A DNA stretch of 64,000 bases from Lysobacter oculi (GTDB lineage Bacteria > Pseudomonadota > Gammaproteobacteria > Xanthomonadales > Xanthomonadaceae), in the NCBI RefSeq assembly GCF_003293695.1, contig NZ_CP029556.1, forward strand, positions 2,528,822-2,592,821, read 5' to 3'. Under the pieces are notes generated by a model that did not search any database, was not told where the DNA came from, and saw only the letters and a list, made by a program, of their open reading frames with translations. Position 1 is the first letter of the stretch. Every line of letters begins with the position of its first letter. The position numbers and the translations under genes were made by a program. Below are positions 28,139 to 38,600 of the stretch, piece after piece.

Positions 28139-29740
28139 ATGCACAGCGACGACATCCTCATCCTCGGCGGCGGCCACAACGGTCTGGTCTGCGCGGCCAA
28201 TCTGGCGGCGGCCGGCCTCAAGGTCCGCATCCTCGAACGCCGCGGCATCGTCGGTGGCGCGGCGGTGACCGAGGAATTCCATCCCGGCTTCCGCAACTCG
28301 GTGGCCAGCTACACGGTGAGCCTGCTTGACGGCGGCGTGTTGCGCGACCTGCGCCTGGCCGAACATGGCCTGCGCATCGTCGAGCGGCCCTACGCCAACT
28401 TCCTGCCGCTGCCGGGCGGCGATGCCTTCCGCTTCGGCGGCGCGCATACCGAAGCCGGGATCGCCCGCTTCGCGCCGAACGACCTGCCGCGCTGGGCCGA
28501 CTACAACGCCATGCTCGACCGCGTCGTCGGCGTGCTGCGCGAACTCGTCCACCTCACCCCGCCCAACATCGGCGAGCGCATCGGCTTCGCGGACTGGCTC
28601 GGCTCGTACGCGGTGGCGAAACGGTTGAAGCATCTCGACCTGCGCGGCCGCCGCGACCTCCTCGACCTGATGACCAAGTCCGCCGGCGAAGTGCTGGACA
28701 GCTATTTCGAAGGCGAGCCGCTGAAGGCCGTGCTCGGCTGGGATTCGATCGTCGGCAACTTCGCCTCGCCGTACACGCCGGGCAGCGCCTACGTGCTGCT
28801 GCATCACCTGTTCGGCGGGGTGAACGGCAAGCCCGGTGCGTGGGGCCACGCGATCGGCGGCATGGGCGCGATTACCGGCGCCATGCGCGCCGAGTGCGAG
28901 GCGCGTGGCGTCGCCATCGAGACCGGTGCCGAAGTCGCCGAACTCATCGTCGAAGATGGCCGCACGGTCGGCGCCGTCACCGCCGATGGCCGCGAATTCC
29001 GTGCCCGCGCCGTCGCCTCCAACCTCAATCCCAAGCTGCTCTACCAGCGCATCGTTCCGCCGCAGCATCTCGATGACGACACCCGGCAACGCATCGCCGC
29101 CTATCGCTGCGGCTCCGGCACCTTCCGCATGAACGTCGCGCTGTCCGAGCTGCCGGATTTCACCGCCGCGCCCGGCACGCAACTGCAGCCGCATCACCAG
29201 AGCGGCATCCTGGTCGGCCACTCGCTGGCCTATTTCGAGCAGGCGTATTTCGATGCAAAATCCCGCGCGTACAACGCCGGCTGGGCGCGCGCGCCGGTGG
29301 TGGAAGTGGTGATTTCCTCCACCCTCGACGACACGCTTGCGCCGCCCGGCCAGCACGTCGCCAGCCTGTTCTGCCAGCAGGTCAACCCGCAGGTCGAGGG
29401 CGGCTGGGATGCGCACCGCGACACCGTGGCGAAACTGATGATCGATACCGTCGATGCCGTCGCGCCCAATTTCGCGCGCAGCGTGCTCGGCTACGAGGCG
29501 CTCAGCCCGCTGGACCTGGAACGCCGCTTCGGGCTGGTCGGCGGCGACATCTTCCACGGTGCGCTCGGCCTCGACCAACTCTTCAGCACGCGCCCGCTGC
29601 TCGGCCAGGCGAACTATCGCGGCGCATTGCCGGGGCTCTATCTCTGCGGCTCGGGCAGCCACCCCGGCGGCGGCGTCACCGGATTGCCCGGACGCAACGC
29701 CGCGCGGGAAATCCTGCGCGACCGCCGCAGCTTCAAATAA
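28139..29740 (+). CDS. NAD(P)/FAD-dependent oxidoreductase (PYROXD2 / phytoene desaturase-like)
   Basis: Flavoprotein of 533 residues. The N-terminal Rossmann dinucleotide motif is ILGGGHNGLVCAANLAAAGL, followed by LERRGIVGGAAVTEEFHPGF. The C-terminal FAD contact GLYLCGSGSHPGGGVTGLPG is typical of the CrtI/PYROXD2 group. The substrate is unknown. No carotenoid genes lie nearby, so a phytoene desaturase role is unlikely. The start follows an AAGGTGATC site. It is divergent from cassette 2, with 123 bases between them, and ends at a strong terminator. Confidence 0.88.
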   Translation: MHSDDILILGGGHNGLVCAANLAAAGLKVRILERRGIVGGAAVTEEFHPGFRNSVASYTVSLLDGGVLRDLRLAEHGLRIVERPYANFLPLPGGDAFRFGGAHTEAGIARFAPNDLPRWADYNAMLDRVVGVLRELVHLTPPNIGERIGFADWLGSYAVAKRLKHLDLRGRRDLLDLMTKSAGEVLDSYFEGEPLKAVLGWDSIVGNFASPYTPGSAYVLLHHLFGGVNGKPGAWGHAIGGMGAITGAMRAECEARGVAIETGAEVAELIVEDGRTVGAVTADGREFRARAVASNLNPKLLYQRIVPPQHLDDDTRQRIAAYRCGSGTFRMNVALSELPDFTAAPGTQLQPHHQSGILVGHSLAYFEQAYFDAKSRAYNAGWARAPVVEVVISSTLDDTLAPPGQHVASLFCQQVNPQVEGGWDAHRDTVAKLMIDTVDAVAPNFARSVLGYEALSPLDLERRFGLVGGDIFHGALGLDQLFSTRPLLGQANYRGALPGLYLCGSGSHPGGGVTGLPGRNAAREILRDRRSFK

Positions 29741-29835
29741 TTGAACCGGCCTGTTCTGTTTTGCAGTGCAGCGTGCAATCGTCCTAACGCTTCTTTCACG
29801 ATGGGGCCGCTTCCGACGTGGGGGAGGGAGCACCA

Positions 29836-29867
29836 CCCGCCAGTGGCCCTGCCGCTGGCGGGTTTTT
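29836..29867 (+). terminator. Rho-independent terminator after the PYROXD2-like gene
   Basis: A 12-bp stem with one G-T pair (CCCGCCAGTGGC / GCCGCTGGCGGG), a CCT loop and a TTTTT tail, 96 bases after the stop and upstream of glnE. Confidence 0.85.
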
Positions 29868-29919
29868 CATGCCCGCGCGATGCCGATGCCGCTTCGCCCC
29901 TGCATGCCATCATCTCGGG

Positions 29920-32715
29920 ATGGATGACGCTTTGGATGCCTTCGCCGACCGCGCACTGACCCGGCTCGACCTGCCGCCGGGGCTGGATGACGCGGCGATG
30001 GCGAAGCTGCATCGCCTCGCCATCGCCAGCGATTTCGCGCTCGATGTGCTGCAGCGACAGCCGGCGCTGCTGGCCCATCTGCTCGCCGATGACGGCGCCG
30101 AAGCCACATCGCCGCCCCATCTCGATGCCGACAACCGCGCCGACTGGCCGACCCTGTTGCGGCGCTGGCGCGTGGCCGAATCGACCCGGCTGATCTGGCG
30201 CGACGTGCAAGGTCTCGATTCGGTGGAAGCCACCCTGCGCGGCACCACCCGGCTGGCCGAGCAATGCCTGCAACTCGCGCTGGCCGCGCTGGAAACCGAC
30301 TTCGCCACGCGTCACGGCGTGGTCCGCGATGCGCAGGGCGACGAGGTGCGGCTGGTGGTGTTCGCGCTCGGCAAGCTCGGCGGCGGCGAATTGAACTTCA
30401 GCTCCGACATCGACCTGGTCTACGGCTACGAACACGACGGCGAGAGCGACGGCGCGCGCGCGTTGCCGGCGGAAACCTACTTCGCGCGGCTCGGCCAGCA
30501 GCTGGCGAAGCTGTTGGACGAAGTGACGGCGGACGGTTTCTGCCACCGCGTCGACCTGCGCCTGCGGCCCTACGGCAATGCCGGGCGCGTGGCGTGGTCG
30601 TTTGGCGCGTTGGAGCTGTACTTCCAGCGCGAGGGCCGCGACTGGGAGCGTTATGCGTGGCAGAAGGCGCGACCCGTGGCGGGTGACATCGCGGCGGGCG
30701 AGCGTTTCCTCGACCTGCTGCAGCCCTTCGTCTATCGCAAGTACCTCGACTTCGGCGCGCTCGAAGGCCTGCGCGAGATGAAGGCGCTGATCAGCGCGGA
30801 AGTCGCGCGCAAGGACATGGCCGGCGACATCAAGCGCGGGCCCGGCGGCATCCGCGAGATCGAATTCCTGGTGCAGGCGTTGCAGCTGATCCGCGCCGGC
30901 CGCGAGCCCGCCCTGCAGCGGCGTGGCCTGCTGGCCTCGCTCGCGGCGCTGGTGGAGGCAGGGCAGATCGAGGCCGATACCGGCCGCCGACTGGCCGAGA
31001 GTTACCGCTTCCTGCGCCGGCTGGAGAACCGCCTGCAGATGCTGCGCGATGCGCAGGTCTATGCCTTGCCGGAAGACGCGCCGACGCAGGCGCGGCTGGC
31101 CACCGGGCTGGATTTCGAGGGCTGGCCGGCGCTGCTCGCCGCGATCGACGCGGTGCGCGCGCAGGTCTCCGGCGAGTTCAACGCGCTGCTGGCGAAGCGG
31201 CAGAAACACCACAAGCCCGACGCGTTGAAGGACTACTGGAAACTGCTGCCCGAAGGCGGTGATGTCGCGGTGCTGGCCGATGCCGGTTTCGATGACGCCA
31301 CCGCGCTCGATGCGCAGCTGCGGGATTTCCTGCGCGGCGCGAATGCGCGGCAGGCGTCGGACATCGGGCGGGCACGGCTGGACCGGGTGATGCCGGCGCT
31401 GATCGCCGCCTGCGCCAGCGCCTCGCAGCCGGACGAAGCGCTGCGCCGCGTGCTGGCGATGGTGCAGAACATCCTGCGCCGCAGCAGCTACCTCGCACTG
31501 CTGGACGAGCAGCCGCAGGCGTTGGCGAGGCTGGTCGGCGCGTTGTCGAAGAGCGCATTGCTCGGCGAAAGGCTGGCGCGTTATCCCTTGCTGCTGGACG
31601 AACTGCTCGACAGCCGCGGTGCCGGCGCCATCCCCGATATCGACGCCATGCGCGACGCCTGCGAAGCCGCCACCACGCAGGCCGAAGGCGACATCGACCA
31701 TGCCCTGCGCCTGCTCAACGAGACGCGGCAGGCGATCAGTTTCCGCATCGCGCTGGCCGCGCTCGACGGCCTGCAACCGGCCGCCGACAGCACCCGGCAA
31801 CTGGCGGACCTGGCGGACGCGGTGATCGAACAGGTGCTCGACATCGCCAGCGACGAACTGCGCGCGGCGCATGGCGCGGTGCCCGACGCGCGTTTCGCCG
31901 TGCTCGGCTACGGCAGCCTGGGCGGGCGCGAACTCGGCTTCGGTTCCGACCTCGACCTGGTGTTCCTGTACGACGCGCCCGCCGATGCGCAGTCCGATGG
32001 CCGCCGCCCGCTGGAGGCGCAGCGCTGGTTCGCGCGGCTGGCGCAGAAGATCGTCGGCTACCTGCATGCGCCGACCGCCGCCGGCCGCCTGTTCGACGTC
32101 GATGTGCGCCTGCGCCCGGATGGCAGCAAGGCGATGCTGGTCTCGACCATCGGCAGCTTTGCCGACTACCAGCGCGAGCGTGCCTGGACCTGGGAGCGGC
32201 AGGCGCTGGTGCGCGCACGCTGCGTGGCGGGTGACGATGCGCTCTGCGCCGGCTTCGAGCAGGTACGCGCCGATGTATTGGCGATGCCGCGTGATGCCGA
32301 TGCGTTGCGCGATGAAGTGGCGGCGATGCGGCAGCGGATGCGCGCCGAACTCGATCGCAGCGACGCGCGCGTGCTCGACCTCAAGCAGGGCGAGGGCGGG
32401 CTGGTCGATCTGGAATTCCTGCTGCAGTACCTGGTGCTGCGCGAGGCCGCGATGCATCCCGGCATGACCGGCCCGCGTGCCAGCGAAGCGCTGATCGCGG
32501 TGATGGCGGATGCGGGCGTCATGCCGCGCGATGAAGCCGATGCGCTGATCACCGCCCATGGCGTGCTGCTGGAAGCCGGGCTGCGCTGCACGCTCGACCG
32601 TCGACGCCGGCTCGGCGAACGCGAAGGTGCGGTGGAAGCGGCGGCGGCGGTGATCGTGGCGGCCACGCGGCGGCACGGGTTGGCATTCGATGCGCCGCCG
32701 GTGGATGCCGGGTGA
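29920..32715 (+). CDS. glnE: Bifunctional glutamine synthetase adenylyltransferase/deadenylase
   Basis: Controls glutamine synthetase by adding or removing AMP on GlnA under PII control. It has 931 residues with two nucleotidyltransferase domains. The N-terminal deadenylase has [12 protein letters not shown] at about 158; the C-terminal adenylylase has [13 protein letters not shown] at about 673. [19 protein letters not shown] is also characteristic. The start [13 protein letters not shown] at 29920 is chosen because upstream in-frame sequence crosses the preceding terminator. Confidence 0.96.
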   Translation: MDDALDAFADRALTRLDLPPGLDDAAMAKLHRLAIASDFALDVLQRQPALLAHLLADDGAEATSPPHLDADNRADWPTLLRRWRVAESTRLIWRDVQGLDSVEATLRGTTRLAEQCLQLALAALETDFATRHGVVRDAQGDEVRLVVFALGKLGGGELNFSSDIDLVYGYEHDGESDGARALPAETYFARLGQQLAKLLDEVTADGFCHRVDLRLRPYGNAGRVAWSFGALELYFQREGRDWERYAWQKARPVAGDIAAGERFLDLLQPFVYRKYLDFGALEGLREMKALISAEVARKDMAGDIKRGPGGIREIEFLVQALQLIRAGREPALQRRGLLASLAALVEAGQIEADTGRRLAESYRFLRRLENRLQMLRDAQVYALPEDAPTQARLATGLDFEGWPALLAAIDAVRAQVSGEFNALLAKRQKHHKPDALKDYWKLLPEGGDVAVLADAGFDDATALDAQLRDFLRGANARQASDIGRARLDRVMPALIAACASASQPDEALRRVLAMVQNILRRSSYLALLDEQPQALARLVGALSKSALLGERLARYPLLLDELLDSRGAGAIPDIDAMRDACEAATTQAEGDIDHALRLLNETRQAISFRIALAALDGLQPAADSTRQLADLADAVIEQVLDIASDELRAAHGAVPDARFAVLGYGSLGGRELGFGSDLDLVFLYDAPADAQSDGRRPLEAQRWFARLAQKIVGYLHAPTAAGRLFDVDVRLRPDGSKAMLVSTIGSFADYQRERAWTWERQALVRARCVAGDDALCAGFEQVRADVLAMPRDADALRDEVAAMRQRMRAELDRSDARVLDLKQGEGGLVDLEFLLQYLVLREAAMHPGMTGPRASEALIAVMADAGVMPRDEADALITAHGVLLEAGLRCTLDRRRRLGEREGAVEAAAAVIVAATRRHGLAFDAPPVDAG

Positions 32716-32777
32716 GGGTTGGGGCTGCCGATCCAGCGCTGACGCGAAAGCGCGGCCTGAAGCCAGCGCATCCAACC

Positions 32778-33740
32778 TCAACCCGCCGTCATCCCCGCAT
32801 CCCGCAGCCACTGCTTCAACACTTCCGCCACCCGCGCGGTTTCGCGCAGCGGCGTGACCTCGAACGCGGCGATGCCATCGCCCAGCGGCCGCACGCGCCC
32901 ACTTGCGATCAATGCATCGTGGAAGGCCTTCGGGCGCCCCTGCAGCCGTTCGCCACCGAACACGAAGACCGGCGCCTGCGTCGCGCAGGCCTCCGACAGC
33001 ATGTTCACCGAGTCGGCGCTGCAGACGATGGCATCGGCCCAGCCCAGCAGCCCGCGATAGGGGTTGGCGCCATCGGTTTCGTCGCACCAGGCCAGCGCGA
33101 GGTCGCTTCGGCGCAGCGCATCGCGCCAGGCCGTCGGCGTGCGTCGGGAAGCCGTCGCCAGCAACGCGCCGCCTTCGCCATGCAACTGCGCCTGCAGGCG
33201 CGCGAGCATGTCCGCGAAGCCGGCATCGTCCATCGCCCAATGCCGGCTGGGCCCGCCGACCAGCAGGGCGACGCGCGGCGCGGCGAAGCCGGCGAAGGCC
33301 GGGAAATCGCGGCGGGCCTGCGCCAGCCAAAGATCATCGACCTCGTTCAGGCTGCCGAGCATCGGGATGACGTTGTTGCCGGACAGCCCATCGTGCAGCG
33401 GCGCGATGACGCGGTCCCAATGGCGTGGCGCGATGCGCGGGTCGAGGATCTGGATGACGCGGCTGCCGGCGCCGCGCAGCAGGCGGGTTGCGAGCGCGGC
33501 CTGCCGGCCGCAGCCGATGGCAAGACGCGGCGGCTTCGACAACACCTGCGCGAAGTCCGTGCCCAGCGCGCGACCGGCGCCGGGAAAGCGCCGTGGCGAC
33601 CACGCGCGTGCCGCCCAGTCCGGAAGCAGCTCGATGTGCGGCGCAGCGCCGTGCCCGAGCGCATGCGCCAGCGCCTCGGCCTGGCGGCGGTTGCCGGCAT
33701 GGCCATCGGTCAGGCAGAGCACGTCGGGCGATCGTTCCAT
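32778..33740 (-). CDS. Mitochondrial fission ELM1 family protein
   Basis: Protein of 320 residues with the family's N-terminal pattern ([21 protein letters not shown]), the central [11 protein letters not shown] and a C-terminal [26 protein letters not shown]. The last resembles a sugar-nucleotide pocket, and the family is structurally GT-B-like. Bacterial members are often encoded near LPS genes and their role is unproven. It converges with glnE, with 62 bases between them, and is divergent from the nitroreductase. Confidence 0.85.
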   Translation of the reverse strand: MERSPDVLCLTDGHAGNRRQAEALAHALGHGAAPHIELLPDWAARAWSPRRFPGAGRALGTDFAQVLSKPPRLAIGCGRQAALATRLLRGAGSRVIQILDPRIAPRHWDRVIAPLHDGLSGNNVIPMLGSLNEVDDLWLAQARRDFPAFAGFAAPRVALLVGGPSRHWAMDDAGFADMLARLQAQLHGEGGALLATASRRTPTAWRDALRRSDLALAWCDETDGANPYRGLLGWADAIVCSADSVNMLSEACATQAPVFVFGGERLQGRPKAFHDALIASGRVRPLGDGIAAFEVTPLRETARVAEVLKQWLRDAGMTAG

Positions 33741-33816
33741 CCGTATGACTTTCCGTTGTGAATCACGGCGATTGTTGCCGAAGTTGGCACACTACAATTC
33801 GTGTTCATCCTCATCG

Positions 33817-34416
33817 ATGCCCACGTCCATGTTCAATGCCCTAGATGATGTCACCCTCGACCAGTTGTTCCGCACCGCGCGTACCTATAACGCGTTCTCG
33901 GGCGAGATCGACGACGCCACCCTGCACCGGCTCTACGACCTGCTGAAGTTCGGCCCGACCGCCGCCAATGGCTCGCCGGCGCGCTTCCTGTTCATCCGCT
34001 CGCCCGAGGCCAAGGCCCGGCTGGCCCCGCTGATGGACGAAGGCAACCGCGCCAAGACGCTGGCCGCGCCGGTGACCGTCGTCGTCGCCCACGACCTCGA
34101 CTTCCACGAAAAGCTGCCGTTGCTGTTCCCGCATACCGATGCCAAGGCCTGGTTCGAAGGCCCGCGCGACAACCGCCAGGTGCCGGCGTTCCGCAACGGC
34201 TCGCTGCAGGGCGCCTACCTGATCATGGCCGCGCGCGCGCTGGGGCTGGATACCGGGCCGATGTCGGGCTTTGACGCCGCCGGCATCGACGCCGAGTTCT
34301 TCGCCGGCACGCACTGGAAGTCCAACTTCCTGGTCAACCTGGGCAAGGGCGACCCGGCCAGCATCTTCCCGCGCAGCCCTCGACTTCCCTTCGACGAAGC
34401 CTGCCGCATCGTCTGA
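33817..34416 (+). CDS. Nitroreductase family protein (RutE-like malonic semialdehyde reductase)
   Basis: Flavin reductase of 199 residues, close in length to RutE. It starts [21 protein letters not shown] and has the FMN-binding pattern [17 protein letters not shown] and the long [24 protein letters not shown]. RutE-type enzymes reduce malonic semialdehyde to 3-hydroxypropionate, but no other rut genes are nearby, so the substrate is uncertain. A second ATG at 33829 is possible. Confidence 0.88.
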   Translation: MPTSMFNALDDVTLDQLFRTARTYNAFSGEIDDATLHRLYDLLKFGPTAANGSPARFLFIRSPEAKARLAPLMDEGNRAKTLAAPVTVVVAHDLDFHEKLPLLFPHTDAKAWFEGPRDNRQVPAFRNGSLQGAYLIMAARALGLDTGPMSGFDAAGIDAEFFAGTHWKSNFLVNLGKGDPASIFPRSPRLPFDEACRIV

Positions 34417-34454
34417 CTTCCGCACTGCCTCCCCCACGGCCGGAGAAATCCCCC

Positions 34455-35024
34455 ATGAAGCGCCTGTTCCTCGCATCCGCCCTGCTGCTCGCCACGCTGC
34501 CCGCGCTGGCCGCCAAGCAGGATTACGCCATCGACCCCAGCCACACCATGGTGCTGGCCAGCTGGAGCCACTTCGGTTTCTCCAACCCCATGGCCAACTT
34601 CGGCGGCGCCAGCGGCACGATCAGTTTCGATGACGCCAGGCCGGCCGAGTCCAGCGTCAAGGTGGAGATCCCGATCGCCCAGCTCGACAGCTTCGTGCCC
34701 GAGCTCGACACGCATCTGAAGGGCAAGGATTTCTTCGATGCCGAGCGGTTCCCGACCGCCACCTTCACCAGCACCGAGGTGATCGCCCAGGGTGACAACC
34801 GCTTCGAAGTGCGCGGCACGCTGACCCTGCGCGGCGTCAGCAAGCCGGTGGTGTTGAACGCGGTGCTGAACAAGCGTGGCCTGCAGCCGATGCTGGGCAA
34901 GCAGAGCATCGGGTTCGATGCGACGGCGGCGATCAAGCGCAGCGACTTCGGGATCAGCAAACACGTGCCGATGGTCGGCGACGTGGTGACGCTGCGCATC
35001 ACCACCGAAGCCCACGCAAAGTGA
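34455..35024 (+). CDS. YceI family periplasmic protein
   Basis: Lipocalin-like isoprenoid-binding family, 189 residues. It has a signal peptide (MKRLFLASALLLATLPALAA) and the family pattern YAIDPSHTMVLASWSHFGFS, LKGKDFFDAERFPTATFTST and TLRGVSKPVVLNAVL. It is probably periplasmic and a carrier of hydrophobic ligands. It is 38 bases after the nitroreductase and 7 before the pirin gene, so an operon is likely. Confidence 0.93.
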   Translation: MKRLFLASALLLATLPALAAKQDYAIDPSHTMVLASWSHFGFSNPMANFGGASGTISFDDARPAESSVKVEIPIAQLDSFVPELDTHLKGKDFFDAERFPTATFTSTEVIAQGDNRFEVRGTLTLRGVSKPVVLNAVLNKRGLQPMLGKQSIGFDATAAIKRSDFGISKHVPMVGDVVTLRITTEAHAK

Positions 35025-35031
35025 GCGCGCG

Positions 35032-35748
35032 ATGATCATCGAGCGCCCTTCGGCCGGGCGTGGCCGCGTGGATGACGGCGGCCTGGACAGCCGGCACACG
35101 TTCTCGTTCGGCCACTACCACGACCCGCAGTGGATGGGCTTCGGCCCGCTGCGGGTGATCAACGAGGATCGCCTGCAGCCGGGCGCCGGCTTCGCGCCGC
35201 ATCGCCATGCCAACATGGAGATCATCAGCGTGGTGATCGCCGGGGCGCTGGCGCATGCCGACAGCACCGGCAACGAAAAGCTGCTGCGGCCGGGCGAGGT
35301 GCAGTGGATGAGCGCCGGTCACGGCATCGAGCACAGCGAATACAACGGCGATCCGTCCGCCGTCACCCACTTCCTGCAGATCTGGATCCAGCCCGACCGC
35401 GTCAACGCGGCGCCGGCCTATGCGCAGCAGGCGTTCCCGCGTTCGGCGCGGATCGGGCGCTGGGTGACGTTCGTGTCGCCGGACGGCGCGGACGGCAGCA
35501 TCGGCATCCGCCAGCAGGCGTGGATGCGCGGCAGCGTGCTGCCGGCCGGCGAGCGCATCACTGCGACGCTCGATCCGGCGCGTCGCTACTGGCTGCAGGT
35601 GGTGGCGGGCGATGTCACCGCCCACGGCATCAGGCTCACCGCCGGCGATGCGCTGGGGTTTGTGGATGAGGAGGGCGAACTCGCCATCCACGCCGATGTC
35701 GGCGAAGGCAACGAAGCCGAACTGCTGCTGTTCGACCTGCCGCGCTGA
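35032..35748 (+). CDS. Pirin family protein
   Basis: Bicupin protein of 238 residues. The metal site is visible as PHRHANMEIISVVIAGALAHADS together with GIEHSEYN. Homologues such as YhhW are quercetin dioxygenase-like; the in vivo role is unknown. It starts 7 bases after the yceI-like gene. Confidence 0.92.
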   Translation: MIIERPSAGRGRVDDGGLDSRHTFSFGHYHDPQWMGFGPLRVINEDRLQPGAGFAPHRHANMEIISVVIAGALAHADSTGNEKLLRPGEVQWMSAGHGIEHSEYNGDPSAVTHFLQIWIQPDRVNAAPAYAQQAFPRSARIGRWVTFVSPDGADGSIGIRQQAWMRGSVLPAGERITATLDPARRYWLQVVAGDVTAHGIRLTAGDALGFVDEEGELAIHADVGEGNEAELLLFDLPR

Positions 35749-35757
35749 GCGAAGGGC

Positions 35758-35940
35758 TCAATGGGTCGAGGCGGCCTCCGCCTCGGCTTCGACCAGCAAC
35801 TGCGCCACGTGGCGATGGCCGCGCGTCTGGTGGGCGTGCGCCCCGACATCGGCTTCAGCCCATGCGGATGCGGGGAAGGCGCGCAGGTCGGCGGGCTGTG
35901 CATCGCCGCATTGTGCGATGCGCCGGTAGAATTGCGCCAT
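35758..35940 (-). CDS. Small hypothetical protein
   Basis: A 60-residue frame starting MAQFYRRIAQCGDAQPADLR and ending in an acidic EAEAEAASTH. It fills the 213-base gap between the convergent pirin gene and the divergent zinc-finger gene and has no overlap with either. I recognise no domain. It may be real, because the gap is otherwise empty, but nothing more supports it. Confidence 0.4.
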   Translation of the reverse strand: MAQFYRRIAQCGDAQPADLRAFPASAWAEADVGAHAHQTRGHRHVAQLLVEAEAEAASTH

Positions 35941-35961
35941 GTCCACGCCGAGCCACGCGCC

Positions 35962-36156
35962 ATGACCGACGCCCCTCCGTTCCAGGCCAATGCCCAGCGC
36001 GAGTACGAGGTGCGTCGCGCCGAGCTGCCGCTGTCCTGCCCGCAGCCGTCGATGGCGCTGTGGAATTCGCATCCGCGCGTGTACCTGCCGATCGAGGCCG
36101 ACGGCGGCCACGCCGAGTGCCCTTATTGCGGCGCGAAGTACCGGCTGATCGACTGA
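35962..36156 (+). CDS. Zinc-finger (zf-CHCC) protein
   Basis: Protein of 64 residues with the pattern SCPQPSMALWNSHPRVYLPIE followed by CPYCGAKYRLID. It belongs to the zf-CHCC family, related to the NDUFS6-type zinc finger, of unknown bacterial function. The start MTDAPPFQA at 35962 gives the usual family length; the frame is open upstream into the spacer. The glycosyltransferase gene follows 12 bases later. Confidence 0.85.
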   Translation: MTDAPPFQANAQREYEVRRAELPLSCPQPSMALWNSHPRVYLPIEADGGHAECPYCGAKYRLID

Positions 36157-36168
36157 CGCCGCGCCCGC

Positions 36169-37281
36169 ATGGGCCGCCGCCTGACCGTGGTGCAGCTGCT
36201 GCCGGCGATGGAAGCCGGCGGCGTCGAACGTTCAACGCTTGAGATCGCCGAGGCGCTGGTCCGCGCCGGGCATCGCGCCATCGTGGTGTCGAAGGGCGGC
36301 CGGCTGCTGCCGGCGCTGCAGGCCACCGGCGCCGAGCACATCCAGCTCGACATCGGCGCCAAGTCCTTCGCCACGCTCGCCCGTGCCGGCGCGCTGCGAC
36401 GCATTTTGGTGGATGCCGGCGCCGACATCGTCCACGCGCGTTCGCGGCTGCCGGCGTGGCTGGGTCGCTGGGCCCTGCGCGGCATTCCCGAAGCCAGCCG
36501 CCCGCGCTGGGTCACCACCATGCACGGGCTCAATTCGCCTTCGCGCTACAGCGCGGTGATGGCCAGCGGCGAACGCGTCATCTGTGTCTCGCGCGCCGTC
36601 CGCGACTACCTGCTGCGGCATTACCCGCGCACCGATCCGGGCAGGTTGCGGGTGATCGAACGTGGCATCGACCCGGCGCGGTTCCCGCGGCGGGCGGCGG
36701 TGGATCGTCCGGCGCGCGCGCTGTTGTCGATGTCGCATCCCGAGCTGGCCGGCGACGGGCCGCTGCTGCTGCTGCCGGGGCGCGGCACGCGGCTCAAGGG
36801 GCATGCCGATGCGCTCGCGCTGCTCGCCGCCCTGCGCGGCGGCGGCCTGGATGCGCGGCTGTGGATGCCGGGCGCGCGCGAAGCCGGCCGCGAGGCCTAC
36901 CTGGCCGAACTCGAAACCGAAGCCGACCGCCTCGGCGTGCGCCACGCGCTGGCGATGACCGCGCCGACCGCCACCATCGCCGAAGCGTTCGCGATGAGCG
37001 ATCTGGTGCTGCAGCTCTCGCGCAAGCCGGAAGCGTTCGGCCGCACCGTCATCGAAGCACTCAGCACGGGCGTGCCGGTGGCGGGTTGGGCGCACGGCGG
37101 CGTCGGCGAACTGCTGGCCGAACTGCAGCCGCAAGGCGCGGTGGCGCCCTTTGACATGGACGCACTCGCCGACCGCGCGACCGTGCTGCTGCGGCAGCCG
37201 CCGGAGCCGCCCGCTAACATGCCCTACACCCTGCAGCGGATGCAGGACGCCACCCTCGCCGTCTACGACGAACTCGCATGA
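36169..37281 (+). CDS. Glycosyltransferase family 4
   Basis: GT-B sugar transferase of 370 residues. It begins TVVQLLPAMEAGGVERSTLEIAEAL, the acceptor-side loop of GT4 enzymes, and has the EAFGRTVIEALSTGVPVAGWAHGG nucleotide-sugar motif. It is the first of three coupled genes (GT4, O-antigen ligase, GT2) and presumably builds LPS core or O-antigen. Its stop overlaps the start of the ligase gene by 4 bases. Confidence 0.92.
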   Translation: MGRRLTVVQLLPAMEAGGVERSTLEIAEALVRAGHRAIVVSKGGRLLPALQATGAEHIQLDIGAKSFATLARAGALRRILVDAGADIVHARSRLPAWLGRWALRGIPEASRPRWVTTMHGLNSPSRYSAVMASGERVICVSRAVRDYLLRHYPRTDPGRLRVIERGIDPARFPRRAAVDRPARALLSMSHPELAGDGPLLLLPGRGTRLKGHADALALLAALRGGGLDARLWMPGAREAGREAYLAELETEADRLGVRHALAMTAPTATIAEAFAMSDLVLQLSRKPEAFGRTVIEALSTGVPVAGWAHGGVGELLAELQPQGAVAPFDMDALADRATVLLRQPPEPPANMPYTLQRMQDATLAVYDELA

Positions 37282-38600
37282 ACCCTGCCGCGCCCGCTTC
37301 CACCGATCACGACACGCCCGTCGGCTGGCGCTGGGCGCCTGCCTGGGTGCTGGCCTATGCGGTGCTGTGGCCGGCCTCGCGGGTGTCGGAGGCGGTGCTC
37401 TCGCTGGGCGCGTTGATGGCGCTGTTCCTGCTGGGCAAGGCGCGTTTCCGCGCCGGCAACCGGCTGCTGAGTTCCGGCGCGTGGGCGCTGACCACGGCGC
37501 TGTTCTTCGCCTACTGGCTGCCGCAGCTGTTCTCCACCTTTGATGCGGCGGACCCGCGCGGCGCCATCCTCAAGACGCTGGCCGGGCTGCGCTACCTGCC
37601 GTTCCTGTGGCTGGTGGCGATCGCCGTGGCCACGCAGGCCGGGCGACGGATCGTGTTCGGCGGCATCGCGGTGTTGCTGGCGGTGTGGTCGGTCGACCTG
37701 CTGCTGCAGGCGATTTCCGGCCACAGCGTGCTCTTTGATGCGCTGGACGCGCTGTACCGCGCGGTCAAGCACGGCAAGGGCATCTGCGAAGGGCAGGCGG
37801 CGCGCGGCTTCGATCGGTTCAATGGCATCTTCGGCACCTGCAACCCGGTGCTGGGCGTGGTGCTGGCCAGCTTCTCGCCGTTCCTGCTGTTCGCCGCGCA
37901 TCGTCGCTGGGGCGCGAAGGGCTGGCTGGTCGCGTCCTTCCTGGCCGGCACCGCCATCCTGCTGGCCGGCTCGCGCGCCAGCTGGTTGACCTACGGCCTG
38001 GTCCTGCTGGTCTCCGGCTGGCATGTGCTGGGCTGGAAGCGGCTACTCGGCCTGTTCGCCGCCGGCGTGCTGGCGCTCGGCCTGTTGTCGATGGTGTACG
38101 CGCCGCTGGGCGACCGCATTGAACGTACCGCGCAGGTGCTGCGCGGCACCGATCAGGGGGTGGATGCCGCCTTGTCCGGGCGCGGCAAGATCTGGGGCGC
38201 GGCCGGCTGCATGATCCGCCAGCACCCGGTCAACGGCGTCGGCGTGCGCGATTTCCGCGAGGCCTATCCCGCCTGCGACCCCAGTCCCGGGCTGAAGCCG
38301 GCCTGGGGCGAGGGCCCGGCGCTGCACGCGCACCAGCTGCTGCTGGAAATCCTCTCGGAGACCGGCGTCATCGGCCTGCTCATGTGGCTGGCCGGCGCGG
38401 CGCTGGCGTGGCGGGCCTGGCGCTATGCCAGTGCGGAGGCCAAGCGCCGCGCGCGCCCGGCGATGCTGGCGCTGGCCGTCACCGTATTCCCCTTCAACAC
38501 CCACCTCGCGTTCTACGGCAGCTTCTGGGGTGGCGTGACTTTGCTGCTGGCGGCTCTTTACGCCGGCAGCCTGCTGGCACGCGACGAGCCCGCCGCGTGA
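37278..38600 (+). CDS. O-antigen ligase family membrane protein
   Basis: Polytopic inner-membrane protein of 440 residues with about eleven hydrophobic segments and a large loop between the last ones. The Wzy_C-type features include LLAGSRASWLTYGLVLL and, in the loop, QHPVNGVGVRDFREAYPAC and LHAHQLLLEILSETGVIGLL. It probably joins O-antigen or another glycan to the lipid A-core on the periplasmic side, though a polymerase role cannot be excluded. It overlaps the neighbouring genes by 4 bases on each side. Confidence 0.88.
   Translation: MNPAAPASTDHDTPVGWRWAPAWVLAYAVLWPASRVSEAVLSLGALMALFLLGKARFRAGNRLLSSGAWALTTALFFAYWLPQLFSTFDAADPRGAILKTLAGLRYLPFLWLVAIAVATQAGRRIVFGGIAVLLAVWSVDLLLQAISGHSVLFDALDALYRAVKHGKGICEGQAARGFDRFNGIFGTCNPVLGVVLASFSPFLLFAAHRRWGAKGWLVASFLAGTAILLAGSRASWLTYGLVLLVSGWHVLGWKRLLGLFAAGVLALGLLSMVYAPLGDRIERTAQVLRGTDQGVDAALSGRGKIWGAAGCMIRQHPVNGVGVRDFREAYPACDPSPGLKPAWGEGPALHAHQLLLEILSETGVIGLLMWLAGAALAWRAWRYASAEAKRRARPAMLALAVTVFPFNTHLAFYGSFWGGVTLLLAALYAGSLLARDEPAA

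Noticed and set aside
28139..29740. Phytoene desaturase of a carotenoid pathway
   Set aside because: The flavoprotein fold matches, but there are no crtB/crtE-type neighbours and the C-terminal motif fits PYROXD2-like enzymes equally well.
29638..33330. A 1230-codon open frame on the minus strand opposite glnE
   Set aside because: It is antisense to a clearly conserved gene and has the Arg/Ala/Gly-rich composition of high-GC shadow frames; it also crosses the glnE start and a terminator.
33741..33816. A sigma-70 promoter before the nitroreductase (TTGTTG...TACAAT)
   Set aside because: The spacing is only about 15 bases and the -35 is weak, so I could not support it.
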